Assembly (NCBI GenBank): GCA_964598845.1
Contig: CAZRDM010000003.1
Span: 1-64,000, forward strand
From: FEN-987 sp964598845
GTDB lineage: Archaea; Thermoproteota; Bathyarchaeia; 40CM-2-53-6
DNA length: 64,000 bases
Direction of reading: 5' to 3'
In this document: piece by piece, positions 1 through 8,681 of the stretch
Position numbering within the stretch: position 1 is the stretch's first letter
Layout of the letters: the number at the start of each line of letters is the position of its first letter
Notes under the pieces: generated by a model
What the model was told of the DNA's origin: nothing
Database searches by the model: none
The model's input: only the letters and a program-made list of their open reading frames with translations
Position numbers and translations under genes: made by a program

Positions 1-107
1 GGGAAAAGCCTAGCCAGACTCTGTTTGAATGTGAAAGAGCTGGAGGACAGAGAGGTGCTCTTCCTTCTAGTTTTCAGCGCCCACACAATAATTGGCTCGG
101 TTGCATG

Positions 108-584
108 TCACTGCTCCCTCACGTTCAGAAGGGACTTCTTCGCCAAGGTTACTTGGAGAACGCGGTTGACACACTTCACTTCCTTGATTCTCAGGGCGTC
201 TGCGAGCGTCACGAACTCGTGAAATCCCTGCCCTCCACGGATTTCCAAGACCCCGTCTCTGAACTCGGCCCTCACGCGGCTCTCTGGACCTGGCACCATT
301 CCGACGACAATGATCTCGTCGCCCTTGTCAAACAGATCTGGAGTCCACTTGATCTGGGCGCTAGGGAATTCCTTTTTGACGATCTTCCTAAGCTCGCTGA
401 TCCAGTAGGCCAGCAGCACAACCGCTACAGCTCCGAGGACTATGCCAAGAAGACCCCTCTGAACACGGATGAGAAGTGTCAATACGATGGCCATCGCAAC
501 TATTCCGAGTACCAGAATAACGTAGTTCAAGAACTCGCCAATGGGCATCTCGGCTTGTCTCTTGACCAATTCCGCTTCCCCCAT
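108..584 (-). CDS. membrane protein with Hsp20-like soluble domain
   Basis: The 158-residue protein starts with two closely spaced hydrophobic segments (about residues 18-40 and 44-62). The soluble C-terminal half (about 85-150) reads like an alpha-crystallin/Hsp20 or p23 beta-sandwich: a 'GMVPGPE' turn, 'FRDGVLEIRGG', then 'NRVLQVTLAKK', matching the family pattern of a PG turn, a 'DGVLEI' strand and a final 'NGVLxVxLPK' strand. The family assignment is by eye. It lies 25 bp downstream of the UPF0182 gene on the same strand, so the two probably form one operon. A membrane-anchored chaperone-like domain next to a large polytopic protein suggests a joint role at the membrane, which is inference. 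Confidence 0.65.
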   Translation of the reverse strand: MGEAELVKRQAEMPIGEFLNYVILVLGIVAMAIVLTLLIRVQRGLLGIVLGAVAVVLLAYWISELRKIVKKEFPSAQIKWTPDLFDKGDEIIVVGMVPGPESRVRAEFRDGVLEIRGGQGFHEFVTLADALRIKEVKCVNRVLQVTLAKKSLLNVREQ

Positions 585-609
585 GCCTCAGGCTGATGGC
601 TCCGGCATT

Positions 610-3411
610 TTAGGATCCGAGTCTCACCGTGATGTAGTGCAGCTCGACAACCCCGCTAATGTTCACCAAGACGCCAAAGTTCAATGTTGAATCTTCTTGC
701 CACATCAACACCTTCTCCTCGCCAACACACCAGCGTTCGATGAAGGCATCCAGAAGCGCCTTGGTCGAATTCCACTCGTCAGCCGAGACGTACGTCACGC
801 TTCCTTCAAGGAAGGCTGCCGATGGGTTGAGCATCGTAGGTTCCACGACCGTCAGTCCCTGGCTTTCGAACACACTCACCAAGTCCATCTTCCGTTCTTC
901 CACACCTTTGGGCGGGATCTCCGGGGGCTGAACACCGGATAGCTGCTTGAGATATGCTCCGAAGGCTTCTTCAGGAGTGCTTCCGAGTCCAACATAGTAT
1001 TCCCCGGTGAATGCAGCTCCGACAACAGCAACTACGCCGAGCTCCGTGACCACGCCTCCAGCTCCCGCCGTATAGACGGGAATGAAGTAAACATCGTGAT
1101 CTCCGACCCTGTACAGAATGTTGTCTCCTATCCGCGGGTTCCGCAGCAGAGTCTTCAGCTGTGCGAACTCAGGATTCTTCTCTAGGGCTTCCAATGCTCC
1201 TGTGGGACCCAGGAGCTTGGTCTTCGCGTCCAGCGCGACCTGATAGAAGACCATTTCGCCCAAGTGAGCGTAGTCGTTCCTAACGACCATGTAACCCGCC
1301 AAGTTCCTGCCCCGTGCCCCCTTCAGCTCCAACGACAGCAACCCTAGGAACTCGGGCTCATCAAACCCAGGCGGTTGGGCAATTACGTAGTACGTGTCAA
1401 GTCCCTCCGGCACCTCGAAGAACTCCTTGGCGACTATGTAGGTAGGAGCATCTCTTACATGGAAATAGTTGTACATGCTCACTCTCCACTCGAACAGTTC
1501 TTCAGGGTATCTGATCTGAGGCCAAAGCCATTCAGGAACCTCCGTAGTCGCGTATTCGCTGTAGACCGTCTTGAAGAGCTGACTGAAGTAGTCGTCACCC
1601 AACACGATGATCCGTGTCTGCCCATTGTAAACGTCGATCAGCGCGTAGCCCACAAGCCTCACTATCGGGTTATCACCACTCCAAGGAACCTTGGACGCCT
1701 CAAGCTGGACTACTAAAGGCATCATGTAGTAGGTGCTCTTCCCATCTGTTACCGGGAAAGTGTCGACGGGGTACTGGAAGTAGGGGAATAGCAGGTCCAT
1801 TCTGCCGGAGATGTCTCTGTACCTCATCATGTGTATCGTCTGATCACGGTAAGCCAAGAAGAAAGTGAACTCGAAAATCCAACTCAATGGGGGCGGAAGA
1901 TCCACCCCGCCCGATCCGTCATAGAAGTATCCGTCCAACTCATCGCTTTCTACGCGGCCGACCGGGAACGCTGACCAGGTCTGCTCCAGCAGGCCTCCTT
2001 CTCCATAGTAAATCCTCCGCTGATCAAAGAAATCGCCTGTGTCCACTATCTTCCCTTGATGTGCGTCCAAGATCAGGAATCCGTTGGGTACATGAGTATA
2101 CACTAGGTGCTCCGCGTACCATCTGTCTTGAGGGCGCACAGTATCGGGTAACACGGGCTTCATCGAAGCAGCCCAATACAATGTCCCGTTGAATCTGATT
2201 ATGTCAGAGTCCTCGTAATCGACGTAAGGTATGAGCCCTATCTCAGGCTTGAGCTTCGCGAACCCCGCGTCCCAGTCCCAGAGGCGTGCCTTGGTTAGCA
2301 GTTCCCTGTACTGAGCGGCATACGTCGCTATCTTGTCCGTGGGCACTGGACTCAAGGCGAACTCGTAGGGTACCGCCTTGACCTTATCCAAGTCCGCGAA
2401 GTACCGATTCACTGCGATCAGTTGCTCCGTGTACGGGCCTAACCACTCGACCTTCCTCGGGTCTGCTATGCTCGTGTTTATCGTCATCGTAGAAGTCGTG
2501 ATCAGAACAATCAAGAAGACCGCTCCCAGTCGAATGTATACCCGTCTTCGGGTTAGGATTGTGAGGCCCCTGCCTCCTCTCCAGTCCAAGATAGCGAAGA
2601 CTGCTAAGACTACCGCGGCTGCCCCCACCCCACCGATGAGATACCTTGTGTTATAGTCGATGAAGGACGAGAAGAAGGCGTTGAACGCTACCCATAAGAG
2701 TGCTAGAGAAATCAACCCCTCCACTATCGCCACTCGTGAAGCGGGTCTCGATGAAACCAGATTGACGACCTGCGTGATCCCGATTAAGAGGATGAGGCGG
2801 GTGCCTATGGCCGCAAGGAGTGGGGAGACGATGAGCGTTAGAGCCGGAATGAGAGGGATCACATTGACTTGTGCATATGAAGGATCCATAGGCGGGGTGA
2901 TGAACGGTAGTCTGAAAAGATTCCAGATCAGTTCAAGTTGGGGGTCCCAGCCTTGGAGCATCCCCTGCGCTGCCATGCCGAAGAGCACGCTCCTGAAGAG
3001 GAAAGCTCCGAGAACAACCTTCGTAGCCTGCCAGAGAACGAACTTGGCCGGTGCGAGTTTGAAGGATCCAAAGTCAAGGGGGCCTCGGGATGTTCCCTCT
3101 ATCTCTCGCCGTCTGATGAGTCGAAGCCCTTGGGTCAGAAGCCACCAGACAAGAGACCTCCTACTCCTTATGTCTACTCTAACAAGAGCGATCCCTGCCA
3201 GAATCAGGCCGCCTAGCAACTGGAAGTAGATTGGCCTGATGAATAATTCACCGAACTCTTCAGCGTTGAGCCAGAACCAGATCACCTGACCTCCGAGAGA
3301 CCAAGAAAGCAGAACTGCCACAGCAACTAGGAGAAGCAAAAGGAAGCGCTTGGGGAGAGTGGGAATGCGGATTTGGGGTATCCGATGCTCAGGATAATCT
3401 TCGTAATCCAT
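610..3411 (-). CDS. UPF0182 family integral membrane protein
   Basis: A 933-residue protein when started at the ATG ending at 3411. Forty-five further upstream residues are open but look non-coding. The first 320 residues hold about seven hydrophobic segments. The remaining 600 residues form a large, probably extracytoplasmic domain with the UPF0182 signature region 'YTEQLIAVNRYFADLD' and many Tyr/Trp residues. The function of UPF0182 (COG1615) is not established. Length and architecture fit the family. The membrane-anchored Hsp20-like gene follows on the same strand. Confidence 0.85.
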   Translation of the reverse strand: MDYEDYPEHRIPQIRIPTLPKRFLLLLLVAVAVLLSWSLGGQVIWFWLNAEEFGELFIRPIYFQLLGGLILAGIALVRVDIRSRRSLVWWLLTQGLRLIRRREIEGTSRGPLDFGSFKLAPAKFVLWQATKVVLGAFLFRSVLFGMAAQGMLQGWDPQLELIWNLFRLPFITPPMDPSYAQVNVIPLIPALTLIVSPLLAAIGTRLILLIGITQVVNLVSSRPASRVAIVEGLISLALLWVAFNAFFSSFIDYNTRYLIGGVGAAAVVLAVFAILDWRGGRGLTILTRRRVYIRLGAVFLIVLITTSTMTINTSIADPRKVEWLGPYTEQLIAVNRYFADLDKVKAVPYEFALSPVPTDKIATYAAQYRELLTKARLWDWDAGFAKLKPEIGLIPYVDYEDSDIIRFNGTLYWAASMKPVLPDTVRPQDRWYAEHLVYTHVPNGFLILDAHQGKIVDTGDFFDQRRIYYGEGGLLEQTWSAFPVGRVESDELDGYFYDGSGGVDLPPPLSWIFEFTFFLAYRDQTIHMMRYRDISGRMDLLFPYFQYPVDTFPVTDGKSTYYMMPLVVQLEASKVPWSGDNPIVRLVGYALIDVYNGQTRIIVLGDDYFSQLFKTVYSEYATTEVPEWLWPQIRYPEELFEWRVSMYNYFHVRDAPTYIVAKEFFEVPEGLDTYYVIAQPPGFDEPEFLGLLSLELKGARGRNLAGYMVVRNDYAHLGEMVFYQVALDAKTKLLGPTGALEALEKNPEFAQLKTLLRNPRIGDNILYRVGDHDVYFIPVYTAGAGGVVTELGVVAVVGAAFTGEYYVGLGSTPEEAFGAYLKQLSGVQPPEIPPKGVEERKMDLVSVFESQGLTVVEPTMLNPSAAFLEGSVTYVSADEWNSTKALLDAFIERWCVGEEKVLMWQEDSTLNFGVLVNISGVVELHYITVRLGS

Positions 3412-3817
3412 CTCTGTTCTCAGACACAGAGTCTCCGGCCATAAAAAAGTTCGCGCTCGTAGCGACGCTACAAAATATAAGGGCATATTGCACAACTCAG
3501 AGTGGGCGCACTTCATAACCTGGAGGAGAAGTGGAGCTGCTCGCATTGATCAGAATGCCCGTAGCCTCTACCAGCGAGGCCGTACCGCTAGCCATCTGCC
3601 ATAATGCAATATGCTACCGATCGGCCGTAACCAATCAGGCTAGGCTCCCCGAAGGCACATCTATTGCATTCCTGTTGGCGTCAAAGCAGAAGTGCATTCT
3701 GACTGAAGAATCCCGTTTGGAGATCGACCTCGAGGCGTTTCATTCACCGGGGATTGTCGTTCTGGCTATTGAATCCCCTTGCGGTCCCAACGGGTCGAGA
3801 CTGTGGCCCGTTGCTAG

Positions 3818-4234
3818 TCACTGTTAGCAGAGTTGTTCGACGGTATTTCGTTATACGAGAAGAAGAAACAGAGGAAGTGGCACAAGGACAACATTTCTTT
3901 CCACTGTCAAGCTATCAGCCGACAAGACTAGCCCAACCTTGCGCTGAACAAGAGAATTGAACTCTGGAAGAAGTACGAGGGAGGTCGCCCAGCGGCAACT
4001 TTCGAGAGCGCTCTTAGGGAATTCTCAGAGATCCTGTATCATCCGATACTGGATGAATCGGAAAAAGACCAACCGCAGCTAGCTGGCCGCGTCTCTCTCC
4101 TAGGACAATTGAGACTCAAGATGGAAGAGCTGGCGCGTCATTCAAGTGGATATAGTACGGATGATGTTGTTGTCCTAGTTGCGCTGTGTATCTGCAGAAT
4201 ACTCCAGGAAGAAGATCGCCGAATCCAGAGTTGA
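3818..4234 (+). pseudogene. decayed gene of unknown function
   Basis: One frame reads as convincing coding sequence ('LLAELFDGISLYEKKKQRK', then 'LNKRIELWKKYEGG' and 'REFSEILYHPILDESEKDQ') but is interrupted by TAG at 3929-3931. It is preceded by TAG at 3815-3817 and has no ATG/GTG/TTG at a sensible place. The region 3650-3800 in another frame is also open and coding-like, suggesting the original gene began further upstream and is also frameshifted. The C-terminal part is charged and helical. I do not recognise the family. It is best read as a remnant at the left edge of the accessory island. Confidence 0.4.
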
Positions 4235-4365
4235 TACGTGGGCATACACAGTAGTGAGGAGATCGGTCTTCTGCGCAACGGTAAAACGCAAATCAACATT
4301 AATGGGTCGTCGTGGCATCGGCTAGCGCGGGCGTCGCAATAGGAACCCCTAGAGGAGGCGTGTGT

Positions 4366-4458
4366 GTCTAGTACGAGCGACAGAACTTGAGCTACGGTCT
4401 TGAGGACGCATTGGTGCGGACGCTGAAAGAAGGTGGTTTTGAACCTGAATGGGTATAG
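4366..4458 (+). pseudogene. C-terminal gene fragment ('EPEWV' tail), copy 1
   Basis: A short frame ends 'LKEGGFEPEWV' followed by TAG. The read-through continues 'IPAHQ'. The same tail occurs at 7371-7451 as 'KEGSEPEWVWVPADP', with 13 of 14 bases identical over the core (4441-4454 versus 7389-7402). Both are probably the last codons of two related genes that have lost their bodies. Family unknown. The pair brackets the toxin-antitoxin/TIR-like segment. Confidence 0.3.
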
Positions 4459-4602
4459 ATCCCCGCGCACCAACGTCACTGTAATCCCCCTGATTTCCAA
4501 GGGGGACGGCCCTAGTCGCGGTTAGAAGCAGGGGGCTTGTGCTGGTGAGGACCAGGTAGTTTGCTCTGGATCTCTGCCTAGGAGCGCCTGTTGGTGTGTG
4601 CG

Positions 4603-4660
4603 AGTATGTGTGCTCCTTATATAGTATGTGTGCAACACATATGTGTGCATCCCACATACT
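4603..4660 (+). promoter_or_regulatory. promoter with repeated operator-like elements upstream of the AbiE-like pair
   Basis: AGTATGTGTGC occurs twice, at 4603-4613 and 4623-4633, exactly 20 bp apart (two helical turns). A perfect 12-bp palindrome ACACATATGTGT lies at 4635-4646, and an inverted copy CCACATACT at 4652-4660. A TATA-like CTTATATAG (4616-4624) sits between the two direct copies. Repeats overlapping the core promoter are what an autorepressing antitoxin would bind. AbiEi proteins are known to bind inverted repeats in their own promoter. Binding here is inference. Confidence 0.5.
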
Positions 4661-4690
4661 ATCCGTGCAAACTACAAGCGTGCGACCACG

Positions 4691-5332
4691 ATGATCCGAA
4701 TAACCCCCAAACGTACTGCCCTCGTCGTCTGGTTACTCGAAAACGTAGACAAGGAAATCTCAGCACTCCAAGCAACAAGGGAGGCTCGTGTCCTAAACTA
4801 CCATGCTACGTACAATGCGCTTAGGGATCTGACAGTGGCAGGCTACTTGAGAATGACCAGAACGGGCCGGTATCAAGTATCTAATGCACCAGCTCTCATT
4901 CACCAAATAGCACTAGCCTTCCCATTTCGGGCGAAACACATCTTTGGCTTCTTCCTAGGAGGCGACATGATCACGAAGATGCGACGGCTCAACTCCATGG
5001 GTACTGAAGTAGCGTTCACACTCTTCGCCGCCTCCGAATTGCTCGCTCCATACGTTCATACAAACAATGTCCATGCATACGTCCGCGAGTCGTCGATTAC
5101 CAGCCTGCAAGGGAGGCTTCTCCAATCGGGAGGCAGACGGGCGGAACTGGCAGAGGCAGATCTTTTCTTGCTGCCGACTAGTGACGAATCCATTTTTGGG
5201 TTCGCGAGGGATAGAGGGGAATTCAAGATCGCTCCAATGGCCGTCCTCTTGGCAGACCTGGAGTCCCACGGAGGACTCGCGCGCGAACAGGCAGATCGAA
5301 TCATGAAAGAATGGCTGTCGAGTGAGAAATGA
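4691..5332 (+). CDS. AbiEi-like winged-helix antitoxin/regulator
   Basis: A 213-residue protein from the ATG at 4691. An in-frame ATG at 4628 would lie inside the promoter repeats and gives an unlikely N-terminus. Residues 1-70 form a winged helix ('NYHATYNALRDLTVAGYLRM' is the recognition helix and wing). The rest resembles the C-terminal part of AbiEi-type antitoxins. The stop overlaps the start of the next gene (ATGA, 5329-5332), a typical translational coupling for a toxin-antitoxin operon. The partner is a nucleotidyltransferase, as in type IV AbiE systems. It likely neutralises the toxin and represses the operon through the repeats at 4603-4660. The family call rests on context plus fold pattern. 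Confidence 0.65.
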   Translation: MIRITPKRTALVVWLLENVDKEISALQATREARVLNYHATYNALRDLTVAGYLRMTRTGRYQVSNAPALIHQIALAFPFRAKHIFGFFLGGDMITKMRRLNSMGTEVAFTLFAASELLAPYVHTNNVHAYVRESSITSLQGRLLQSGGRRAELAEADLFLLPTSDESIFGFARDRGEFKIAPMAVLLADLESHGGLAREQADRIMKEWLSSEK

Positions 5333-6096
5333 TAGGTGAAGACGAACAAGACCGATCAGAGCAGGAGATGACGTCTTTCTTCCGCTCCGTACCTGAAGCA
5401 AAGAGGAATTCATTGGGTCTTATGGGCGGATGGGCCGTGACCTACCTACTGAACAACAGAGGGATCCAACATGTCGGGTCCCGTGACATCGACATATTCT
5501 ACGATCCGAAGTGCATCAATCACTCCTTTATTTCAGAATTGATCAGACGCCAACGGTTCGTGCCACATTCGAATTTCAGATGGGCAAAATTCTTCGACAG
5601 ACGAACTAGAAAGATGATCTCTGAGAATGAATCGAAGCGCCTTAACCATTTCAACCTGACCACCATATATCTCGATGTTGCAGCACCAGCTCCTGATGAA
5701 GATCAGTTCGTTCGGGATCATGTCTTAGACGAGCCCCTGCTTCGTGAGGTTTTCGATGGTAAGAGCGAGTACTCGCAGTCCGCCGACTCTAGAATACTCA
5801 TGCCGAATATCCACGTGATGGTCAGGATCAAGACAAAATCGGTGCTGGGACGCGTTGATAGTTTCAAGAGAGAGAAGGACTTGGTCGATCTTGTTGCGAT
5901 GGTCAGAAATGCTCCCGAGCTTTGGGTTCAGGACGACGGCTTTCAAGTCAAGCTCCGTAGCGATCTCAGGAACGAGCACACACTTGAGTTGAAACGGAGG
6001 CTGGATGCATATTCACGCGACGGAACACTTAGCAATGTGGCGAACCTCCTAGCTCTGGATTTCGACGTGGTGTTGGAAATCCTTCGACGGATGTGA
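5329..6096 (+). CDS. AbiEii-like nucleotidyltransferase toxin
   Basis: 255 residues. The N-terminal half carries the nucleotidyltransferase signature 'LMGGWAVTYLL' followed by 'GSRDIDIFYD', i.e. GG...S-x-D-x-D with the two metal-binding aspartates. 'TIYLDVAAP' supplies the usual third acidic strand. A later 'KTKSVLGRVDSFKREKDLVD' segment fits the helical part of AbiEii/MNT proteins, where a lysine and 'K..KD..D' are conserved. It overlaps the regulator gene by 4 bp. The family transfers nucleotides to tRNA or protein to arrest growth, often during phage infection. The exact target is not deducible. Not visibly damaged. Confidence 0.7.
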   Translation: MIGEDEQDRSEQEMTSFFRSVPEAKRNSLGLMGGWAVTYLLNNRGIQHVGSRDIDIFYDPKCINHSFISELIRRQRFVPHSNFRWAKFFDRRTRKMISENESKRLNHFNLTTIYLDVAAPAPDEDQFVRDHVLDEPLLREVFDGKSEYSQSADSRILMPNIHVMVRIKTKSVLGRVDSFKREKDLVDLVAMVRNAPELWVQDDGFQVKLRSDLRNEHTLELKRRLDAYSRDGTLSNVANLLALDFDVVLEILRRM

Positions 6097-6313
6097 GAGG
6101 AGCTTTGCTTTGCCCAGAGCCGTTGAGAAGCAGACAAGAGCGGCTGCGTTGAAAGCTAGAGAGATCTCTTACGTCTAGCAAGACTATGGCAATTGGGTCG
6201 TAGTGCAGAACCCCGCGCCTCCGATGCAGATTCATGAATGGTGCAGGGGGTATTCCGTAAGGAACGCCTAGTAGCAGAATCGATCCTCAGATTTGCGTGT
6301 CGAGTGTCACATC

Positions 6314-6850
6314 ATGCGAAGCTCGATGGATGAGATCATCCAAACTGTTTTGCGGACACTTGCTGAAAGGCCTCGAGATCAAGGCGGCTACTCCTGGACC
6401 TCAGGTGAGGAATTGCAGGCCGCGACACACCTGTTCCCGCCAGAAATCAATGATGCAGTCGCAATTCTCGAAGAATCGGGTTTGGTTGAGGTCATGCGCT
6501 ACCTAGGCACGGCTCCCTTTCGATTCGGAGGAGTATCGATCACTTCCAGGGGCAGGTACGAATGGCAACGCACGAGTTCGGAATCTATCGGAGAATCTAG
6601 AGAGGTTCGAGGTGCTCCTGAACAGGTAATGGCCGTCAGGCCACCAACTCCAGTAGGTTCTCCATTCGGTTTTACAGACATTGACTGGGAAAGCGTTGCA
6701 GATGCACGATCTAGAACTAACGAAGTTCGAATCGTGCTGGGCCATCAGTTCAAATCCCATTATTTCGACAGTGAGCAACTGAACAAGAACGTCCAACATA
6801 TGTTCCAGAAGGCGCTTGAAGACTACTCCACGAGACCAGGTGCTATCTAG
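6314..6850 (+). CDS. winged-helix protein fused to the first half of a TIR-like/NDT-like domain, ends at in-frame TAG
   Basis: About 178 residues. Residues 1-85 look like a winged helix ('GEELQAATHLFPPEINDAVA', then 'GVSITSRGRYEWQR'). After a Pro/Ser linker, 'EVRIVLGHQF' starts a Rossmann-like domain whose remaining strands lie after the TAG at 6848-6850 in the same frame, so the gene appears to be cut inside a domain. An upstream TTG at 6293 is an alternative start. It sits downstream of the AbiE-like pair, in the same orientation. Either this is a nonsense pseudogene, a sequencing error, or a read-through product. Confidence 0.55.
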   Translation: MRSSMDEIIQTVLRTLAERPRDQGGYSWTSGEELQAATHLFPPEINDAVAILEESGLVEVMRYLGTAPFRFGGVSITSRGRYEWQRTSSESIGESREVRGAPEQVMAVRPPTPVGSPFGFTDIDWESVADARSRTNEVRIVLGHQFKSHYFDSEQLNKNVQHMFQKALEDYSTRPGAI

Positions 6851-6853
6851 GGA

Positions 6854-7186
6854 GTGATTCTGGATTTTCGGGCACTGGCCGCTGGCTACGGAGAACACCT
6901 CTTCAACGAGATCGCACGCGATATCATTTCTGCTGACATCGCTGTCTTCGACACGTCCGACCTGAACCCGAACGTCATGATAGAGATGGGAGTAGCACTC
7001 ACGTGGGGAGTAAGGGTGCTTCCGATCAAGAATGAAGAATGCCCAAGACCTCCATCTGACATATCTGGTCAAACCTGGGCCGACTACCGTGAGAGTGCTA
7101 GCAATTTCCTGGATCCGAAGCATCATGAGAAACTAGTGTCAATGGTCGAAAGGGCAGTAAGGAAGAAGATGTCGAGGACAAGCTGA
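6854..7186 (+). CDS. second half of TIR-like/nucleoside deoxyribosyltransferase-like domain
   Basis: This starts with GTG one codon after the TAG of the preceding frame and in phase with it. It contains 'RDIISADIAVFDTSDLNPN' then 'VMIEMGVALTWGVRVLPI', the hallmark of TIR-like and nucleoside deoxyribosyltransferase-like proteins (xADIAVxDxSDxNPNVxxEMGxA), where the glutamate is the catalytic residue. As an independent 110-residue protein it would lack the first strand and helix, supplied by the upstream frame. Such wHTH-TIR-like proteins are plausible NAD-degrading or nucleotide-binding defence effectors. The activity is inference. Confidence 0.55.
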   Translation: MILDFRALAAGYGEHLFNEIARDIISADIAVFDTSDLNPNVMIEMGVALTWGVRVLPIKNEECPRPPSDISGQTWADYRESASNFLDPKHHEKLVSMVERAVRKKMSRTS

Positions 7187-7370
7187 GATAGCGCATTCAA
7201 GACCTTGCGTTAAGTCATGTTGAGCCAATGCACGAAGTCGCGAGTCTCTTGAACGCATGGGTAGCATGACAGCCACGGTAGAGCGCTAGAAGAGAAATGC
7301 GAGGACGCACTCCCCCCGCATAGGCGGAGCAAGCTCCCTCGGCGGCGCCCGACCCAAGCACGTCCAGCGT

Positions 7371-7451
7371 GTGTGGAAAGAGGGTTCTGAACCCGAATGG
7401 GTCTGGGTGCCCGCGGACCCACTATTTACGAGCTTACGGCCGAGAGTATAG
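7371..7451 (+). pseudogene. C-terminal gene fragment ('EPEWV' tail), copy 2
   Basis: The frame 'VWKEGSEPEWVWVPADP' runs to TAG at 7449-7451. It matches the tail at 4366-4458 in both DNA (13/14 core bases) and protein. No credible upstream body is visible. It runs into the 3' end of the opposing ATPase fragment, so both are probably debris from past rearrangements. Confidence 0.3.
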
Positions 7452-7943
7452 ACGTCGCCAAGCCACCGCAAAAGGGCTTCCGAGATCGGCGGAGTGTAAT
7501 ATCGAGTACCCCACTGGCAGCGAGCGAACTATTTTCGAAAATTCACTCCCTAGAATTCTGGATAGACTGTCCAAATCTCCTTCGTATTTTGTTCTGAAGA
7601 TGATGCTGACGTTCATTGAGGAGCGCATAGCGGGGTCAAAGTCGCTAATTTTGTGAGAGACAAGCATCACGCCGACCCCCTTCTTCCTGAGCAACCTAAC
7701 TACTCTGTCCAAGAAGTCCGCGGCTTCCCTCGGGACGCCTTTCGCGGTCCACAGGTGTGCTTCCTCAATCACAAGAAAAAGTCTTAGATCCTCTGAGTCT
7801 TCTTCATTCTGAAAGTGATCCAAAATCTGGTCGAGAACCGTCAGGCTGTGGAGCGGGTCGAAGAATGGTATGGCTCCGCCGGTTGTGGCTTCGACTACGA
7901 GGCCTCTGATGATGTCGAATATTGTGGATAGTGGGTCCGACAC
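7434..7943 (-). pseudogene. 5'-truncated HerA/DUF87-type ATPase
   Basis: 169 residues covering only the C-terminal half of a HerA/VirB4-like ATPase: Walker B 'LRLFLVIEEAHLW', then 'GVGVMLVSHKISDFDP' and the closing 'LPVGYSILHSADLGSPF', typical of archaeal DUF87 ATPases. The Walker A half is absent. Upstream of the GTG at 7943 the frame stops immediately, and a divergent phosphatase gene begins within about 55 bp. It is therefore probably non-functional. Such ATPases often accompany nucleases in defence or conjugation modules. Confidence 0.6.
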
Positions 7944-7996
7944 ATATTACTTGGATTTGTGACAGCTTATAGCTGATCCGATGGAGAGGCTAGAAA

Positions 7997-8425
7997 ATGG
8001 CACAATGGGTCTTTGAGAACATCTTAGCCCGTTCCAGCAGACCCGGTTATCCTTCCACGAGTGTGTCCGTTGATGAGGTGAAGAAATGGGTTGAGCGGGT
8101 CAAAACAATGGGCATTCGCAGCGTTATTTGTTTGCTGACCAATGACGAACTCAGCGGCCATTATGCCAAACTTCCCGAAGGTTTGCTGGGGTGGTATCGG
8201 AAAGAGGGCTTTACAGTGTTGCATATCCCCATCACCGACCCTGCGAAAGACTACAAGCTAGGACGGCAAGAACTGAGCGACGGCCTTGAGCCGATTTGGC
8301 AGGCGTTCCAGCAGTCGCCCAAACCTGTGCTGGTTCATTGCAGTGCTGGCTTGGATCGCACGGGCACCGCTGTGGACTACATCTTAGGGCGTTCTCGTGA
8401 GCAGGGCCGCCATTACCCCGAGTAG
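7997..8425 (+). CDS. dual-specificity/tyrosine protein phosphatase
   Basis: 142 residues with the phosphatase loop 'VLVHCSAGLDRTGTA' (HC-x5-R, catalytic Cys and Arg) and the general-acid strand 'VLHIPITDPAKDYKL', where an Asp lies about 45 residues upstream of the Cys. The family removes phosphate from Tyr/Ser/Thr side chains. The protein stops about 25 residues after the loop, slightly short for the fold, so a few C-terminal residues may be lost. It stands alone between gene fragments, suggesting recent acquisition. Confidence 0.7.
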   Translation: MAQWVFENILARSSRPGYPSTSVSVDEVKKWVERVKTMGIRSVICLLTNDELSGHYAKLPEGLLGWYRKEGFTVLHIPITDPAKDYKLGRQELSDGLEPIWQAFQQSPKPVLVHCSAGLDRTGTAVDYILGRSREQGRHYPE

Positions 8426-8462
8426 TAACGCTCTCGTCAGCGTTTTGTGAAGTTGACTAGCT

Positions 8463-8487
8463 GTCCGCATTTGAGAGAATTGCGGAC
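8463..8487. other. inverted repeat (hairpin) downstream of the phosphatase gene
   Basis: GTCCGCA (8463-8469) and TGCGGAC (8481-8487) are perfect complements separated by 11 bases. Thirty-seven bases past the phosphatase stop, it could be an RNA hairpin or a relic of a mobile element. No T-run follows. Confidence 0.25.
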
Positions 8488-8681
8488 GAATTACTTGAGC
8501 ACACAGTCGCGCCAGCGAAATCGCGCGGAGTTGTGGCGCGCAGCTCAATCCTTGGATCAATGTGGTTTCTTGAGTATGATGAGGTATTCGTGGTTGTGAT
8601 TGTAGGTGTTGTGTCTGATGCTAAACCACCTCGCGAAAGCCTCCTTATGCACTATGGCTGTGCCCCGCCCAGAGACAGAGG

